Source of the DNA: Novosphingobium sp. PhB165
Lineage (GTDB): Bacteria > Pseudomonadota > Alphaproteobacteria > Sphingomonadales > Sphingomonadaceae
Direction of reading: 5' to 3'
Assembly (NCBI RefSeq): GCF_004341845.1
Contig: NZ_SLVB01000005.1
Span: 248,001 to 312,000, forward strand
DNA: 64,000 nt
Positions within the stretch are counted from its first letter, which is position 1, and every line of letters begins with the position of its first letter. Both the position numbers and the translations under genes were made by a program. The notes under the pieces were generated by a model that saw only the letters and a program-made list of their open reading frames with translations, was not told the origin of the DNA and ran no database searches. Shown in pieces: positions 16,631 to 23,669 of the stretch.

Positions 16631-16876
16631 TCAATCCCTGAGGGACTCGATCTGCCGGGCGAGGTCGCTGCCGCGCTTGTCGTCGGTGGCGATGCGTTCG
16701 AGAACGGCGATGCGCTTGCGCAAGTTCTCGACTTCTTTTTCCAGCTCGTGCTCGCGCGCGCTGTGGTCGTCCGAGCCGAAGTGGAAGCCCAGCTTCTCGC
16801 CGCGCAGCTTCTGGGCGCGCAGCCAGGTCACGCAGGCAATCGCGAAGAGAACGACGACGGCATTCCAGAAGCTCAT
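16631..16876 (-). CDS. PspB-like membrane protein 4
   Basis: An 81-residue protein with an N-terminal membrane helix (WNAVVVLFAIACVTWL), a charged linker and a coiled coil (HELEKEVENLRKRIAVLERI). The coil ends in SDLARQIESLRD, the same C-terminal motif as in the three preceding genes. PspB of enterobacteria has the same layout (TM helix plus leucine-zipper region) and helps PspC sense envelope stress. Its ATG overlaps the stop of PspB-like 3 (ATGA). It is the last gene of the psp transcript. Confidence 0.75.
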   Translation of the reverse strand: MSFWNAVVVLFAIACVTWLRAQKLRGEKLGFHFGSDDHSAREHELEKEVENLRKRIAVLERIATDDKRGSDLARQIESLRD

Positions 16877-17211
16877 TGTTGCGTCACCTCATGTCGCGCA
16901 TCGCGCAGGCTTTCGATCTGGCGGGCTACATCATAACCCTGGTCGGTGACAATCCGCTCGACGCTGGCCAGACGGTCCTTGATCGAGCCGATCTCGGCGC
17001 GAAGCTGGGCGTTTTCCTGCGTCAGCAATTGCACGCGGGCCTGCGCCTGCCCGTCGTCCTTCGGATAGATCGCCCGGCCCCAAGAATTCTCCAGCGGATA
17101 GCCGTGGCGCATGCGCAGCCAGTTGTTGAAGATCCAGCCGCCGATCACCACCGCAGTGACGACCACGACCACGGGCGAGAGCAATTCGAGAACGTGAGTA
17201 TCGAAAGCCAT
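16873..17211 (-). CDS. PspB-like membrane protein 3
   Basis: A 112-residue protein, the longest of the four paralogues. It has a membrane helix (LLSPVVVVVTAVVIGGWIF), a 35-residue insertion (LRMRHGYPLENSWGRAIYP), and a coiled coil ending RLASVERIVTDQGYDVARQIESLRD (read in overlapping parts). ATG 17211 is preferred over the 44-codon upstream extension, which overlaps PspB-like 2. The insertion is absent from the other copies and may give it a distinct partner. Its stop overlaps the next start. Confidence 0.75.
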   Translation of the reverse strand: MAFDTHVLELLSPVVVVVTAVVIGGWIFNNWLRMRHGYPLENSWGRAIYPKDDGQAQARVQLLTQENAQLRAEIGSIKDRLASVERIVTDQGYDVARQIESLRDARHEVTQQ

Positions 17212-17230
17212 GTGCGATGTGTCCTCAAGC

Positions 17231-17509
17231 TCAGTTGGTGCGGGGCTCGCCGTCGCGCAGCGTCTCGATCTGGCGCGCGGTGTCCCAGGCGCCGTCGGTG
17301 ACGATGGTTTCCAGCGAGCGCAGGCGGTTCTCGATCTCGGCATTATGGGTGGCGTACTGGGCGGCCTTTTCGGCGGCCTGTCCGGCGGTCAGCTCTAGCT
17401 TGCGTTCGAGATAGGCAAGGCGGCGCTTGTAGACCCCGGCGAGGATGGCGGCGATGGCGATCATGCCGCCCACCACGGCCGCCAGGCCCATGACATCTCC
17501 GAAGCTCAC
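17231..17509 (-). CDS. PspB-like membrane protein 2
   Basis: A 92-residue protein. The N-terminal membrane segment is MGLAAVVGGMIAIAAILAGVY, followed by a basic patch (KRRLAYLERK) and a coiled coil containing AGQAAEKAAQYATHNAEI. The family motif is LETIVTDGAWDTARQIETLRD, read in two overlapping pieces. It shares AEKAAQYA with PspB-like 1, so these two are the closest pair. The start overlaps the stop of PspB-like 1 (ATGA), showing coupling. Confidence 0.78.
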   Translation of the reverse strand: MSFGDVMGLAAVVGGMIAIAAILAGVYKRRLAYLERKLELTAGQAAEKAAQYATHNAEIENRLRSLETIVTDGAWDTARQIETLRDGEPRTN

Positions 17510-17805
17510 TGGCGGGTTTCCTTTTCAGGCGCGGTTTCCTCGGCCACGCGCCCCTCGCTCTGGCGAACATCGCGCAGGGCCTCGATCTGGAGCGCGGTGT
17601 CATAGCCGCCGTCGGTGATGATGCGTTCGAGCACGCGGACCCGCTCTTCCAGCTCGCGCGAGCCCGAGGCGTATTGCGCGGCCTTTTCGGCGGTGGCCTT
17701 GAGCTGAAGCTCGGCCATCTTGTGCTGGTGCCGCGTCCAGATCGCGATGCCGCCGATGATGAACGGTGCCAGCGGGATCATGAGGGCGAGGTTTGCGGTA
17801 TCCAT
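17506..17805 (-). CDS. PspB-like membrane protein 1
   Basis: A 99-residue protein with a membrane helix (LALMIPLAPFIIGGIAIW) right after a short N-terminus. Next comes a coiled coil (MAELQLKATAEKAAQYA, RELEERVRVLERIITDG) and the DTALQIEALRD motif. A polar tail of about 20 residues follows. Position after pspC and architecture identify it as PspB-like. ATG 17805 is preferred to an upstream start at 17826. It is the first of four tandem paralogues. Confidence 0.8.
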   Translation of the reverse strand: MDTANLALMIPLAPFIIGGIAIWTRHQHKMAELQLKATAEKAAQYASGSRELEERVRVLERIITDGGYDTALQIEALRDVRQSEGRVAEETAPEKETRQ

Positions 17806-17852
17806 GTGGTCGTGTCCCAATTTCACGACGTCGTTTCCCGACGTCGTGAGGT

Positions 17853-18266
17853 TCAGCGCAGGCTGTCGATTTCGGCGGCAAGGCGCGCGTTGGTACCGGC
17901 GTAGTGCTCTTCCATCTCGGCGACGCGGCGGTCGATGTCCGAAATGTCCGAGCGTAGGCGGCTGGAGCGGCCGCCGCCCAAGCTAAGCCCCCGGTCAAGC
18001 CCGCGGCTCTGGCGCACGCGGCGGCGTTCCATGCGGCGCAGCAGGCGCTCTTCTTCCTCGTCCGAATAGAGGTACATCGGCTTCTTGTCGGCCAGCAGGG
18101 CGAGCGCGATGTAGATCGGGATCGTCAGGTAGAAGCCGAAGAGCGTGAGCAGCACGGCGCCGAGCCGAACCCAGAACGTGTCTACCCCGGTATATTCGGC
18201 AATTCCCGAGCATACCCCCGCCACTTTGGCGTTCGACTTGTCGATATAGAAATGTCCGCGTGACAC
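17853..18266 (-). CDS. pspC: PspC domain envelope stress protein
   Basis: A 137-residue protein whose first 65 residues are a PspC domain: FYIDKSNAKVAGVCSGIAEY, then DTFWVRLGAVLLTLFGFYLTIPIYIALALL, a membrane hairpin or helix. The C-terminal part is charged and helical (DEEEERLLRRMERRR) and ends in a coil (DIDRRVAEMEEHYAGTNARLAAEIDSLR, in part), similar in style to the PspB-like tails. PspC senses membrane damage and relieves PspA inhibition of PspF. It lies between pspA and the four PspB-like genes. Confidence 0.92.
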   Translation of the reverse strand: MSRGHFYIDKSNAKVAGVCSGIAEYTGVDTFWVRLGAVLLTLFGFYLTIPIYIALALLADKKPMYLYSDEEEERLLRRMERRRVRQSRGLDRGLSLGGGRSSRLRSDISDIDRRVAEMEEHYAGTNARLAAEIDSLR

Positions 18267-18370
18267 TGTGTTTTCCCTTCCCTGAAAGACACTGGTGGAG
18301 GCTGGGCCCCCGCTCCCGGTCGGGTGGGCGGTGCCTGCTCGCCGGGATGCCGGGCAGGCGCCGGTTTGGG

Positions 18371-19075
18371 TCAGGCTTCCTCGTCAGCCGCCTTTTCGGG
18401 GGCTTTCGCCGGAGTGCCCATCGCGCGCTTCATCTCGGCCAGTTCGGCCTCGATCGTGTCGCCATCGGCGAGTGCGGCGATTTCCTCGGCGAGTGAGGGC
18501 TGGCGCTTGTCGGCCAGGCTCATCGCCTCGGCGCGGCCTTCCGCATAGTCGACGCGGCGTTCGAGCTGCTCGAAGCGCACCAGCGCCTCATCCACGCGCT
18601 CGCTCGACAGCAAGGTCCGCAGTTTGACGCGATTCTCGGCGCTCTGCAAGCGCGCGGCAATCGACGACTGGCGGCTGCGGGCTTCGCGCAGGCGGCTCTG
18701 GAGCTTCTCGATATCTTCCTCGTAAGCGCGCAGGGCGTCATCGAGCACGAAGACCTCGGCATTGAGCTGCTCGGCCATGTCGCCGGCCTTCTTCTTTTCC
18801 AGAAGCGCGGCGCGGGCCAGATCCTCACGATTCTTGCTGAGCGCGAGCTGGGCCTTCTCGCCCCAGTCGGCCTGCAGCTTGTCCAGCTTGGCGACGTGGC
18901 GGCGCAGTTCCTTCTGATCCGCAATGGTGCGCGCGCTGCTGGTGCGCACTTCGACCAGCGTCTCTTCCATCTCGAGGATGATCAGGCGGATCATCTTGGC
19001 CGGGTCTTCGGCCTTGTCGAGCATGTCGTTGAAGTTGGCGGCGATGATGTCGCGGGTGCGGGAGAAGATACCCAT
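18371..19075 (-). CDS. pspA: Phage shock protein A
   Basis: A 234-residue PspA/IM30 (ESCRT-III-like) protein starting MGIFSRTRDIIAANFNDML, with the conserved amphipathic N-terminal helix and long coiled coil (AEDPAKMIRLIILEMEETL). It binds stressed membranes and, at rest, inhibits PspF. AAAGGAAT lies nine bases before ATG 19075. The frame is open for 57 more codons to ATG 19246 with coding-like composition, and that ATG overlaps the upstream gene stop. An extended form is therefore possible (see findings). Confidence 0.95.
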   Translation of the reverse strand: MGIFSRTRDIIAANFNDMLDKAEDPAKMIRLIILEMEETLVEVRTSSARTIADQKELRRHVAKLDKLQADWGEKAQLALSKNREDLARAALLEKKKAGDMAEQLNAEVFVLDDALRAYEEDIEKLQSRLREARSRQSSIAARLQSAENRVKLRTLLSSERVDEALVRFEQLERRVDYAEGRAEAMSLADKRQPSLAEEIAALADGDTIEAELAEMKRAMGTPAKAPEKAADEEA

Positions 19076-19242
19076 CGTGGCAATTCCTTTGGTATGGGCC
19101 GAACCATAGCTGCTGAACCGGGGAGCGCGCGCCGTATCCTCGAAACCCAGCGATGCCGGGTTGAAGGGGCGCGCCCGCCCGGAAGAGCCGTTGGCGCCGT
19201 TGGCCGAAGTCTGGAGAATTTCGATCTCCGCGTCGAGCCTGC

Positions 19243-19431
19243 TCATTGCAGGTGGGCCGAAGTGCAGATCGGGGCCGCGGCGTAAGCCTTGGTCGCGAAC
19301 TGGTCGCTCATCACGATCAGGTTGAGCGTGCCCATCGCCAGGATGCTGGCGATGATGGCCCAGTCGAGCTTGCTGCGGACCGGAGCGCGGGGAGCGGCGC
19401 GGCTGGCGGCAGGGGCTTCGTGGAACGGCAT
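19243..19431 (-). CDS. Small membrane protein heading the psp operon
   Basis: A 62-residue protein, first in the psp transcript, with one likely membrane helix (LDWAIIASILAMGTLNLIV) after a basic N-terminus. A 20-residue tail carries one cysteine. AAGGA lies before ATG 19431. The gene starts about 46 bases after the predicted sigma54 transcription start, and codon use is strongly GC3-biased, so it is probably real. No known Psp family is recognised. Its stop overlaps an ATG in frame with pspA. Confidence 0.65.
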   Translation of the reverse strand: MPFHEAPAASRAAPRAPVRSKLDWAIIASILAMGTLNLIVMSDQFATKAYAAAPICTSAHLQ

Positions 19432-19488
19432 GGCTTCGGTCCTTCGATTGGATCGGTGAAATTCCCCAAGGGGGTTGCGGGCCTTATC

Positions 19489-19503
19489 GCAAAGGGCGTG
19501 CCA
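19489..19503 (-). promoter_or_regulatory. Sigma54 (-24/-12) promoter of the psp operon
   Basis: Read on the minus strand, the sequence is TGGCACG-CCCT-TTGC, an exact match to the RpoN consensus TGGCACG-N4-TTGC. It lies between pspF and the psp genes and points toward them. Transcription should begin near 19477, upstream of the 62-codon gene, with PspF acting as enhancer-binding protein from 19504-19600. Confidence 0.92.
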
Positions 19504-19603
19504 AATTGCGTGAGTGGCGGAATCCCTCGATTCCAGCGTGTTGCGTCGGCAGGGCTCGAAATATGAATTGCCAATGAATGGTGAAATTCGCTAAAAGTTG
19601 GGA

Positions 19604-20668
19604 ATGGAGCGCGAAGTCCAGTTCATCGGTCAATCCACTGCTTTTCTCGACGCGGTCGAGCGGGCCAGTCGCGCCGCTGCGGTGCGCCGTCCGGTGCTGG
19701 TGATCGGCGAGCGGGGGACCGGCAAGGAACTGATCGCCCAGCGGCTTCATCACCTCTCACCGCGCTGGGGGGAGCCGCTGATCACGCTCAACTGCGCGGC
19801 GCTGCCTGAGACATTGATCGAGGCCGAACTGTTCGGGCACGAGGCGGGGGCCTTCACCGGCGCGGTGCGGGCGCGGGCAGGGCGCTTCGAGGAGGCGGAT
19901 CGCGGGACGCTGTTCCTCGACGAGCTGGGCACGCTGTCGATGGCGGCGCAGGAGCGGCTGCTGCGCGCGATCGAATATGGCGAGGTGTCGCGAATCGGTG
20001 CCTCGCGCCCGGTGCAGGTCGATGTGCGGATCGTCGGCGCCACCAATGCCGACCTGCCCCGCATGGTGGACGAGGGCACTTTTCGGGCCGACTTGCTCGA
20101 CCGGCTGAGTTTCGAGGTCATCAACCTGCCGCCGCTGCGCGCGCGCGAAGGCGATGTCCACGAACTGGCCGACTATTACGGGCGGCGCATGGCGTCGGAA
20201 CTGGAGTGGGAGGGTTGGCCGGGCTTCTCGCCCGAGGCGATGGCGACGCTTGAGGCCTATGACTGGCCGGGTAATGTGCGCGAGTTGCGCAATGTCGTCG
20301 AGCGGGCGGTCTATCGCTGGGGCTTCGGCGGCGAGGCGATCGGGCGAATCGTCTTCGATCCCTTCGACTATCCCTGGCGGCGAATCGAGGCACGTGCCGT
20401 GACTGTTTCCACGACGGCGACTCCGGTGGAACGTCCGGCAGCCCCGACTACTCCGCCGCGCGAGGATCTGAAGGATGCCCTTGGCGGCGGCAGCCTGCGC
20501 GCGGCGGTCGATGGATTCGAGCGCCGGCTGCTGGTGGAGGCGCTGGAAGCGCATCGCTGGAATCAGCGCCGTGTCGCCGCCGCGCTCGGCCTCAGCTACG
20601 ATCAGCTTCGTCACGCGATGAAGCGGCACCGGCTCTCGGCCGAGCCTTCGATTCGCGAGCGGGTGTGA
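19604..20668 (+). CDS. pspF: Sigma54-dependent psp operon activator
   Basis: A 354-residue enhancer-binding protein without a receiver domain, as in PspF. The AAA+ domain shows Walker A GERGTGKE, the sigma54-contacting loop GAFTGA, and Walker B TLFLDELG. The C-terminal Fis-type HTH is NQRRVAAALGLSYDQLRHAMKRH. A proline/alanine linker of about 40 residues separates them. ATG 19604 is preferred to a TTG two codons earlier. It is divergent from the psp operon and shares the regulatory gap. Confidence 0.93.
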   Translation: MEREVQFIGQSTAFLDAVERASRAAAVRRPVLVIGERGTGKELIAQRLHHLSPRWGEPLITLNCAALPETLIEAELFGHEAGAFTGAVRARAGRFEEADRGTLFLDELGTLSMAAQERLLRAIEYGEVSRIGASRPVQVDVRIVGATNADLPRMVDEGTFRADLLDRLSFEVINLPPLRAREGDVHELADYYGRRMASELEWEGWPGFSPEAMATLEAYDWPGNVRELRNVVERAVYRWGFGGEAIGRIVFDPFDYPWRRIEARAVTVSTTATPVERPAAPTTPPREDLKDALGGGSLRAAVDGFERRLLVEALEAHRWNQRRVAAALGLSYDQLRHAMKRHRLSAEPSIRERV

Positions 20669-20875
20669 TGCGAATCGGGTGTACAATCGATTGCTCGATC
20701 AACCTTTTCGGGGTGGCGGAAAGTATCGTCCCGAAAATGCGGGCCCGCAAATGCCGTGATTGTCGACAGAATCACGTGCCTAGCTTCAATTCTGTAGGAA
20801 ATTTTGCTTAAGGGGCTGCTCGCTAAGCGGCGCGCTCTGTTATAGTCCGTGCGAGGTGTTGTTTTGAGGGCCGGC

Positions 20876-21400
20876 GTGTACGACGTGACCGACATTGCGC
20901 AGGCCAGGGCCATGCTCGACAGCCTGACTGGCAAGCAGGTCGAGGTTCTCGACCGTCTGGTGCTGCACCGCACGACCAAGGAAATCGCGCGCGAGCTGAC
21001 GATCGCTCCCAATACCGTGGACCAGCGCATCACCGCCGTCCGCGACAAATGGGGCACGATCAACCGCAAGGACACCGCCCGCCTCTACGGCCGGCTGGTG
21101 GAGCTATGTGGCAAACCCCCATATGAGTTTTCCCGTGTCGACGACGGGGACGAGCAAGCGGATGAGACGGATCAGGACCTGCCGGTCGATCCGGTCTTCG
21201 TTCTTTCAGATGCCCGCCCTCTGACGCGGCATCCGGACTGGACGGGGATGCAGCCATCGGGGTTGGCGGGCCTGGAGGCTTTTGATGCAAGGTTCGGCCG
21301 TGCCGGGCGCCTTGCCGCTGTGATCGTCCTGGCCTTGATGATGGCGCTGACACTTGCTGCAGCACTGTCCATCGCGGCCACACTGGGACGCCTGATCTAG
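20876..21400 (+). CDS. LuxR-type HTH regulator with C-terminal membrane anchor
   Basis: About 174 residues. The N-terminal LuxR-type helix-turn-helix is SLTGKQVEVLDRLVLHRTTK, EIARELTIAPNTVDQRITAV, followed by RDKWGTINRKD. Next is an acidic linker, and then one hydrophobic helix near the C-terminus (LAAVIVLALMMALTLAAALS). The start is uncertain: GTG 20849, TTG 20864, GTG 20876 or GTG 20885. GTG 20876 is chosen for the TTGAGGG just before it. TATAGT at 20841-20846 may be its -10 box. The layout suggests a membrane-tethered transcription factor with no sensor domain. Confidence 0.75.
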   Translation: MYDVTDIAQARAMLDSLTGKQVEVLDRLVLHRTTKEIARELTIAPNTVDQRITAVRDKWGTINRKDTARLYGRLVELCGKPPYEFSRVDDGDEQADETDQDLPVDPVFVLSDARPLTRHPDWTGMQPSGLAGLEAFDARFGRAGRLAAVIVLALMMALTLAAALSIAATLGRLI

Positions 21401-21480
21401 CGGCGCGCCGGTCTGGCGGATCTTCCCGCAAAGCCTTCGGTCTTTACTCGGCGCATGAGCGCCATCGAGGAATCGAAGCG

Positions 21481-21810
21481 ATGACACCGGAAATTGCCAG
21501 CCTGCGCATTACCCGCAGCATCCGTTCGGTAGAAGACGACATGGACGAGCTGCTCGCCAAGGCAGGTGAACTGCTGGCCGAGATCGCCCGCGCCCGCGTT
21601 GCCACCGAGGAAGCCGCCCGTCTGGTTCACCAGCCGATGGCCCGCGTTGCCAGCATGCAGAAGAGCCTGATGGACGCGCGTCTCGAACTCGTGAAGGCAC
21701 ACCGTGACCTGACCAAGGTTGCAGAGACCATGGACATTCCGATCCGTTGCCCCGATCAGGCACGTGTCGCGGATGAGCCCGCGACGATGGAGGCGGCAAT
21801 CGCCGCTTGA
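21481..21810 (+). CDS. Coiled-coil protein of unknown function
   Basis: A 109-residue, almost wholly helical soluble protein. Heptad-like repeats run through SIRSVEDDMDELLAKAGELL and AEIARARVATEEAARLVHQP. GAGGAA lies 10 bases before the ATG. No family is recognised. It is the first gene of a tight plus-strand operon with a membrane protein (19-base gap) and a RadC-like protein. The partners suggest it may be a structural or regulatory subunit, which is inference. Confidence 0.7.
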   Translation: MTPEIASLRITRSIRSVEDDMDELLAKAGELLAEIARARVATEEAARLVHQPMARVASMQKSLMDARLELVKAHRDLTKVAETMDIPIRCPDQARVADEPATMEAAIAA

Positions 21811-21829
21811 GCCCGGAGGAGGGGCAGGC

Positions 21830-22333
21830 GTGATCAATACCGAACAGGTGGTGTTTTTCCTGCTCCTTATCGGCTCGGTCGGGCTGGCGTTGTGGAAGGG
21901 TGGTGCCCCCGAGAGATGGGGCGCCGTCGTGATCCTCGCCATGGTCGGCATTGAAGCCCTGGCGGAGGTCGTCCTCCCCAGCGGGTTCCGGCGAGTCGAT
22001 CCGTTCTCCCTGCTGACCGATCTGGTGGGCACTGTCGGCTTCGGCTGGCTTGCCATCCAGGCACTGAGGATTTGGCCGCTATGGGCTACCTCCCTGCAAC
22101 TGCTGAGCCTGAGCGCGCACTTCGCGCGGTGGGCGGACCTGGGCATTCCGCCCCTGGTCTATGCGGTGATGCGTGGGACGCCGACGGCCTTCGCGTTGCT
22201 GGCGTTGATCTTCGGGACGATACTGCACCTGCGGCGCCTGCGTCGCGATGGCAGCGATCGCTCCTGGCAGGACTGGTCCCCGGATACTGCCGGGTCAGAC
22301 CCCTATCGCGCCAGTTACTCGAAACACTGGTGA
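21830..22333 (+). CDS. Integral membrane protein of unknown function
   Basis: About 167 residues with four predicted membrane segments (VVFFLLLIGSVGLALW, WGAVVILAMVGIEALAEVVL, LLTDLVGTVGFGWLAIQAL, TAFALLALIFGTILHL). The GTG start at 21830 is chosen because GGAGGAGGGG lies just upstream; the frame upstream overlaps the coiled-coil gene and looks like a shadow. The stop overlaps the GTG of the RadC-like gene (GTGA). No family is recognised. Confidence 0.7.
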   Translation: MINTEQVVFFLLLIGSVGLALWKGGAPERWGAVVILAMVGIEALAEVVLPSGFRRVDPFSLLTDLVGTVGFGWLAIQALRIWPLWATSLQLLSLSAHFARWADLGIPPLVYAVMRGTPTAFALLALIFGTILHLRRLRRDGSDRSWQDWSPDTAGSDPYRASYSKHW

Positions 22334-22692
22334 TCCAGCTCGGCTGCCTGGGCCGGGAGATACTGGTGGAATTGCCATACGACCGCGAGGGGCGGCTGGT
22401 CGGTGAGGCCTTGTGCATCGCCGGAGGTGTCGACTCGATCAGCGGCAGTTATCGGATGCTTGTCCATCGCGCGCTGGAGCGTGACGCGGCGGGTATCGTG
22501 CTTGCGCATAACCACCCCTCGGGCAGTCATCGGCCAAGCCGTGCCGATGTTGCCGCGACGCGCCAGTTGGCGGCGGTGTGCCGGGCTGTGGATCTGGAAT
22601 TGTTCGACCATCTGGTGATTGGCGGGCGCTGCGTTGCAAGCATGCGCCAGGCTGGACTGATCGTGGGGACGGCGCAGGCGCAATCGGCCTGA
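22330..22692 (+). CDS. RadC-like JAB/MPN metalloprotein, isolated catalytic domain
   Basis: About 120 residues, only the JAMM domain of the RadC family. The metal motif is HNHPSGSHRPSRADVAATRQL, read in two overlapping parts: two His in HNHPSG and an Asp in SRADV. LDHLVIGG-like sequence (LFDHLVIGG) follows. The usual N-terminal helix-hairpin-helix half of RadC is missing. The GTG start overlaps the previous stop by GTGA; no in-frame ATG gives a full RadC. RadC-like proteins have unproven roles and are often in mobile or defence DNA. Here it closes a three-gene operon. Confidence 0.75.
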   Translation: MIQLGCLGREILVELPYDREGRLVGEALCIAGGVDSISGSYRMLVHRALERDAAGIVLAHNHPSGSHRPSRADVAATRQLAAVCRAVDLELFDHLVIGGRCVASMRQAGLIVGTAQAQSA

Positions 22693-22772
22693 TCCACTCC
22701 CGATCTGTCCGTCCCAACGGCCCACCCGATGACCGACGACAAGGTTCGGCGACAATCCCTCCGTCGCCGGAC

Positions 22773-22829
22773 GCAGGCCGGGCGGGCCCCACCCCCCACC
22801 CACAACATCCGCCCGGCCTGCTCTTTTTT
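22773..22829 (+). terminator. Rho-independent terminator after the RadC-like operon
   Basis: A 13-bp perfect stem (GCAGGCCGGGCGG at 22773-22785, complement at 22809-22821) is followed by TCTTTTTT. It separates the RadC-like operon from the rimP promoter region. Confidence 0.85.
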
Positions 22830-22846
22830 CCGAAATTCCGGGCCCC

Positions 22847-22876
22847 GGAGCGGGCCGGTGCCGCATTCAAAATGCG
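22847..22876. repeat. Partial second copy of the compound palindromic element
   Basis: GGAGCGGGCCGGTGCCGCA at 22847-22865 differs by one base from the right arm of the element at 8927-8945. It is likewise followed by a small hairpin (CGCATT-CAA-AATGCG, 22862-22876). The remaining 230 bases up to rimP hold a GCGCCGG/CCGGCGC hairpin near 23022-23041 and the rimP leader, with no gene seen. Confidence 0.5.
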
Positions 22877-23104
22877 CCTCGGAGTATTTTCAAACGAGCT
22901 CTGTCGCGAAGATTGCGGGGCTGTATAGAGAGCGTGTCGGCGGCGTTTTCCGGCCTTGCCTTTTTGCGGCAATGGGATTATCTGCGCCTCATCCCGACAT
23001 TGGTGAAACAAGGTTCGGGCTGGCGCCGGAAGGGGCCGGCGCGAAACCGCGTTGTACCGAATGTCCAGTTTGCAGACTCAACGAATCGATCCGGAGAACA
23101 CGGC

Positions 23105-23665
23105 TTGGCCGACATCGCGCGCATTACTGAAGTCATCGAACCGGAAGTTACCGCTCTCGGCTTCGATCTCGTGCGCGTGCGGATCTTCGGCAAGAGCGAA
23201 GTGGGTGACGATGAAATCGCGCTCCAGATCATGGCTGAGAATCCGGAAACCGGCCAGCTCGTGATCGAGGACTGCGTGAAGCTGTCCCACCGCATTTCCG
23301 ACCGTATGGACGCGCTTGAGGAGGCCGGTGAAGTGCTGATCGAGGAGGCTTACCGCCTCGAAGTCAGCTCGCCCGGTATCGACCGTCCGCTGACCCGCCC
23401 GAAGGACTTTGCCAATTGGGCAGGGCAGGAAGCCAAGATCACTCTCACCGTTGCCATCGAAGGTAACCGCAAGACGCTGCAAGGCGATCTGGTCGGGATC
23501 GAAGGCGATGTCGTGACGCTCGACGAGCGCAAGTCTGGCCGGGTGACTTTCCCGCTCGGCGATATTCATTCCGCAAGGCTGGTCCTCACGGACAAGCTGA
23601 TCGCCGCAACCCGCCCGCTGGATGTCAGCGGGGCCGACGAGATCGTCGAGGAACAGGAAGACTAA
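23105..23665 (+). CDS. rimP: Ribosome maturation factor RimP
   Basis: A 186-residue RimP, required for 30S subunit maturation. The N-terminal domain (IEPEVTALGFDLVRVRIFG) and the Sm-like C-terminal domain are both present, with EVSSPGIDRPLTRPKDF at the junction. A TTG start at 23105 is inferred because GGAGAA lies seven bases upstream and the family begins here; the frame upstream to 22913 is unlike RimP. It heads the rimP-nusA-ylxR-infB operon. Confidence 0.94.
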   Translation: MADIARITEVIEPEVTALGFDLVRVRIFGKSEVGDDEIALQIMAENPETGQLVIEDCVKLSHRISDRMDALEEAGEVLIEEAYRLEVSSPGIDRPLTRPKDFANWAGQEAKITLTVAIEGNRKTLQGDLVGIEGDVVTLDERKSGRVTFPLGDIHSARLVLTDKLIAATRPLDVSGADEIVEEQED

Positions 23666-23669
23666 GCCA

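Noticed and set aside
22330..22692. Full-length RadC DNA-repair protein
   Set aside because: The N-terminal half of RadC is absent, and the in-frame sequence upstream of 22330 overlaps the membrane-protein gene without RadC similarity.
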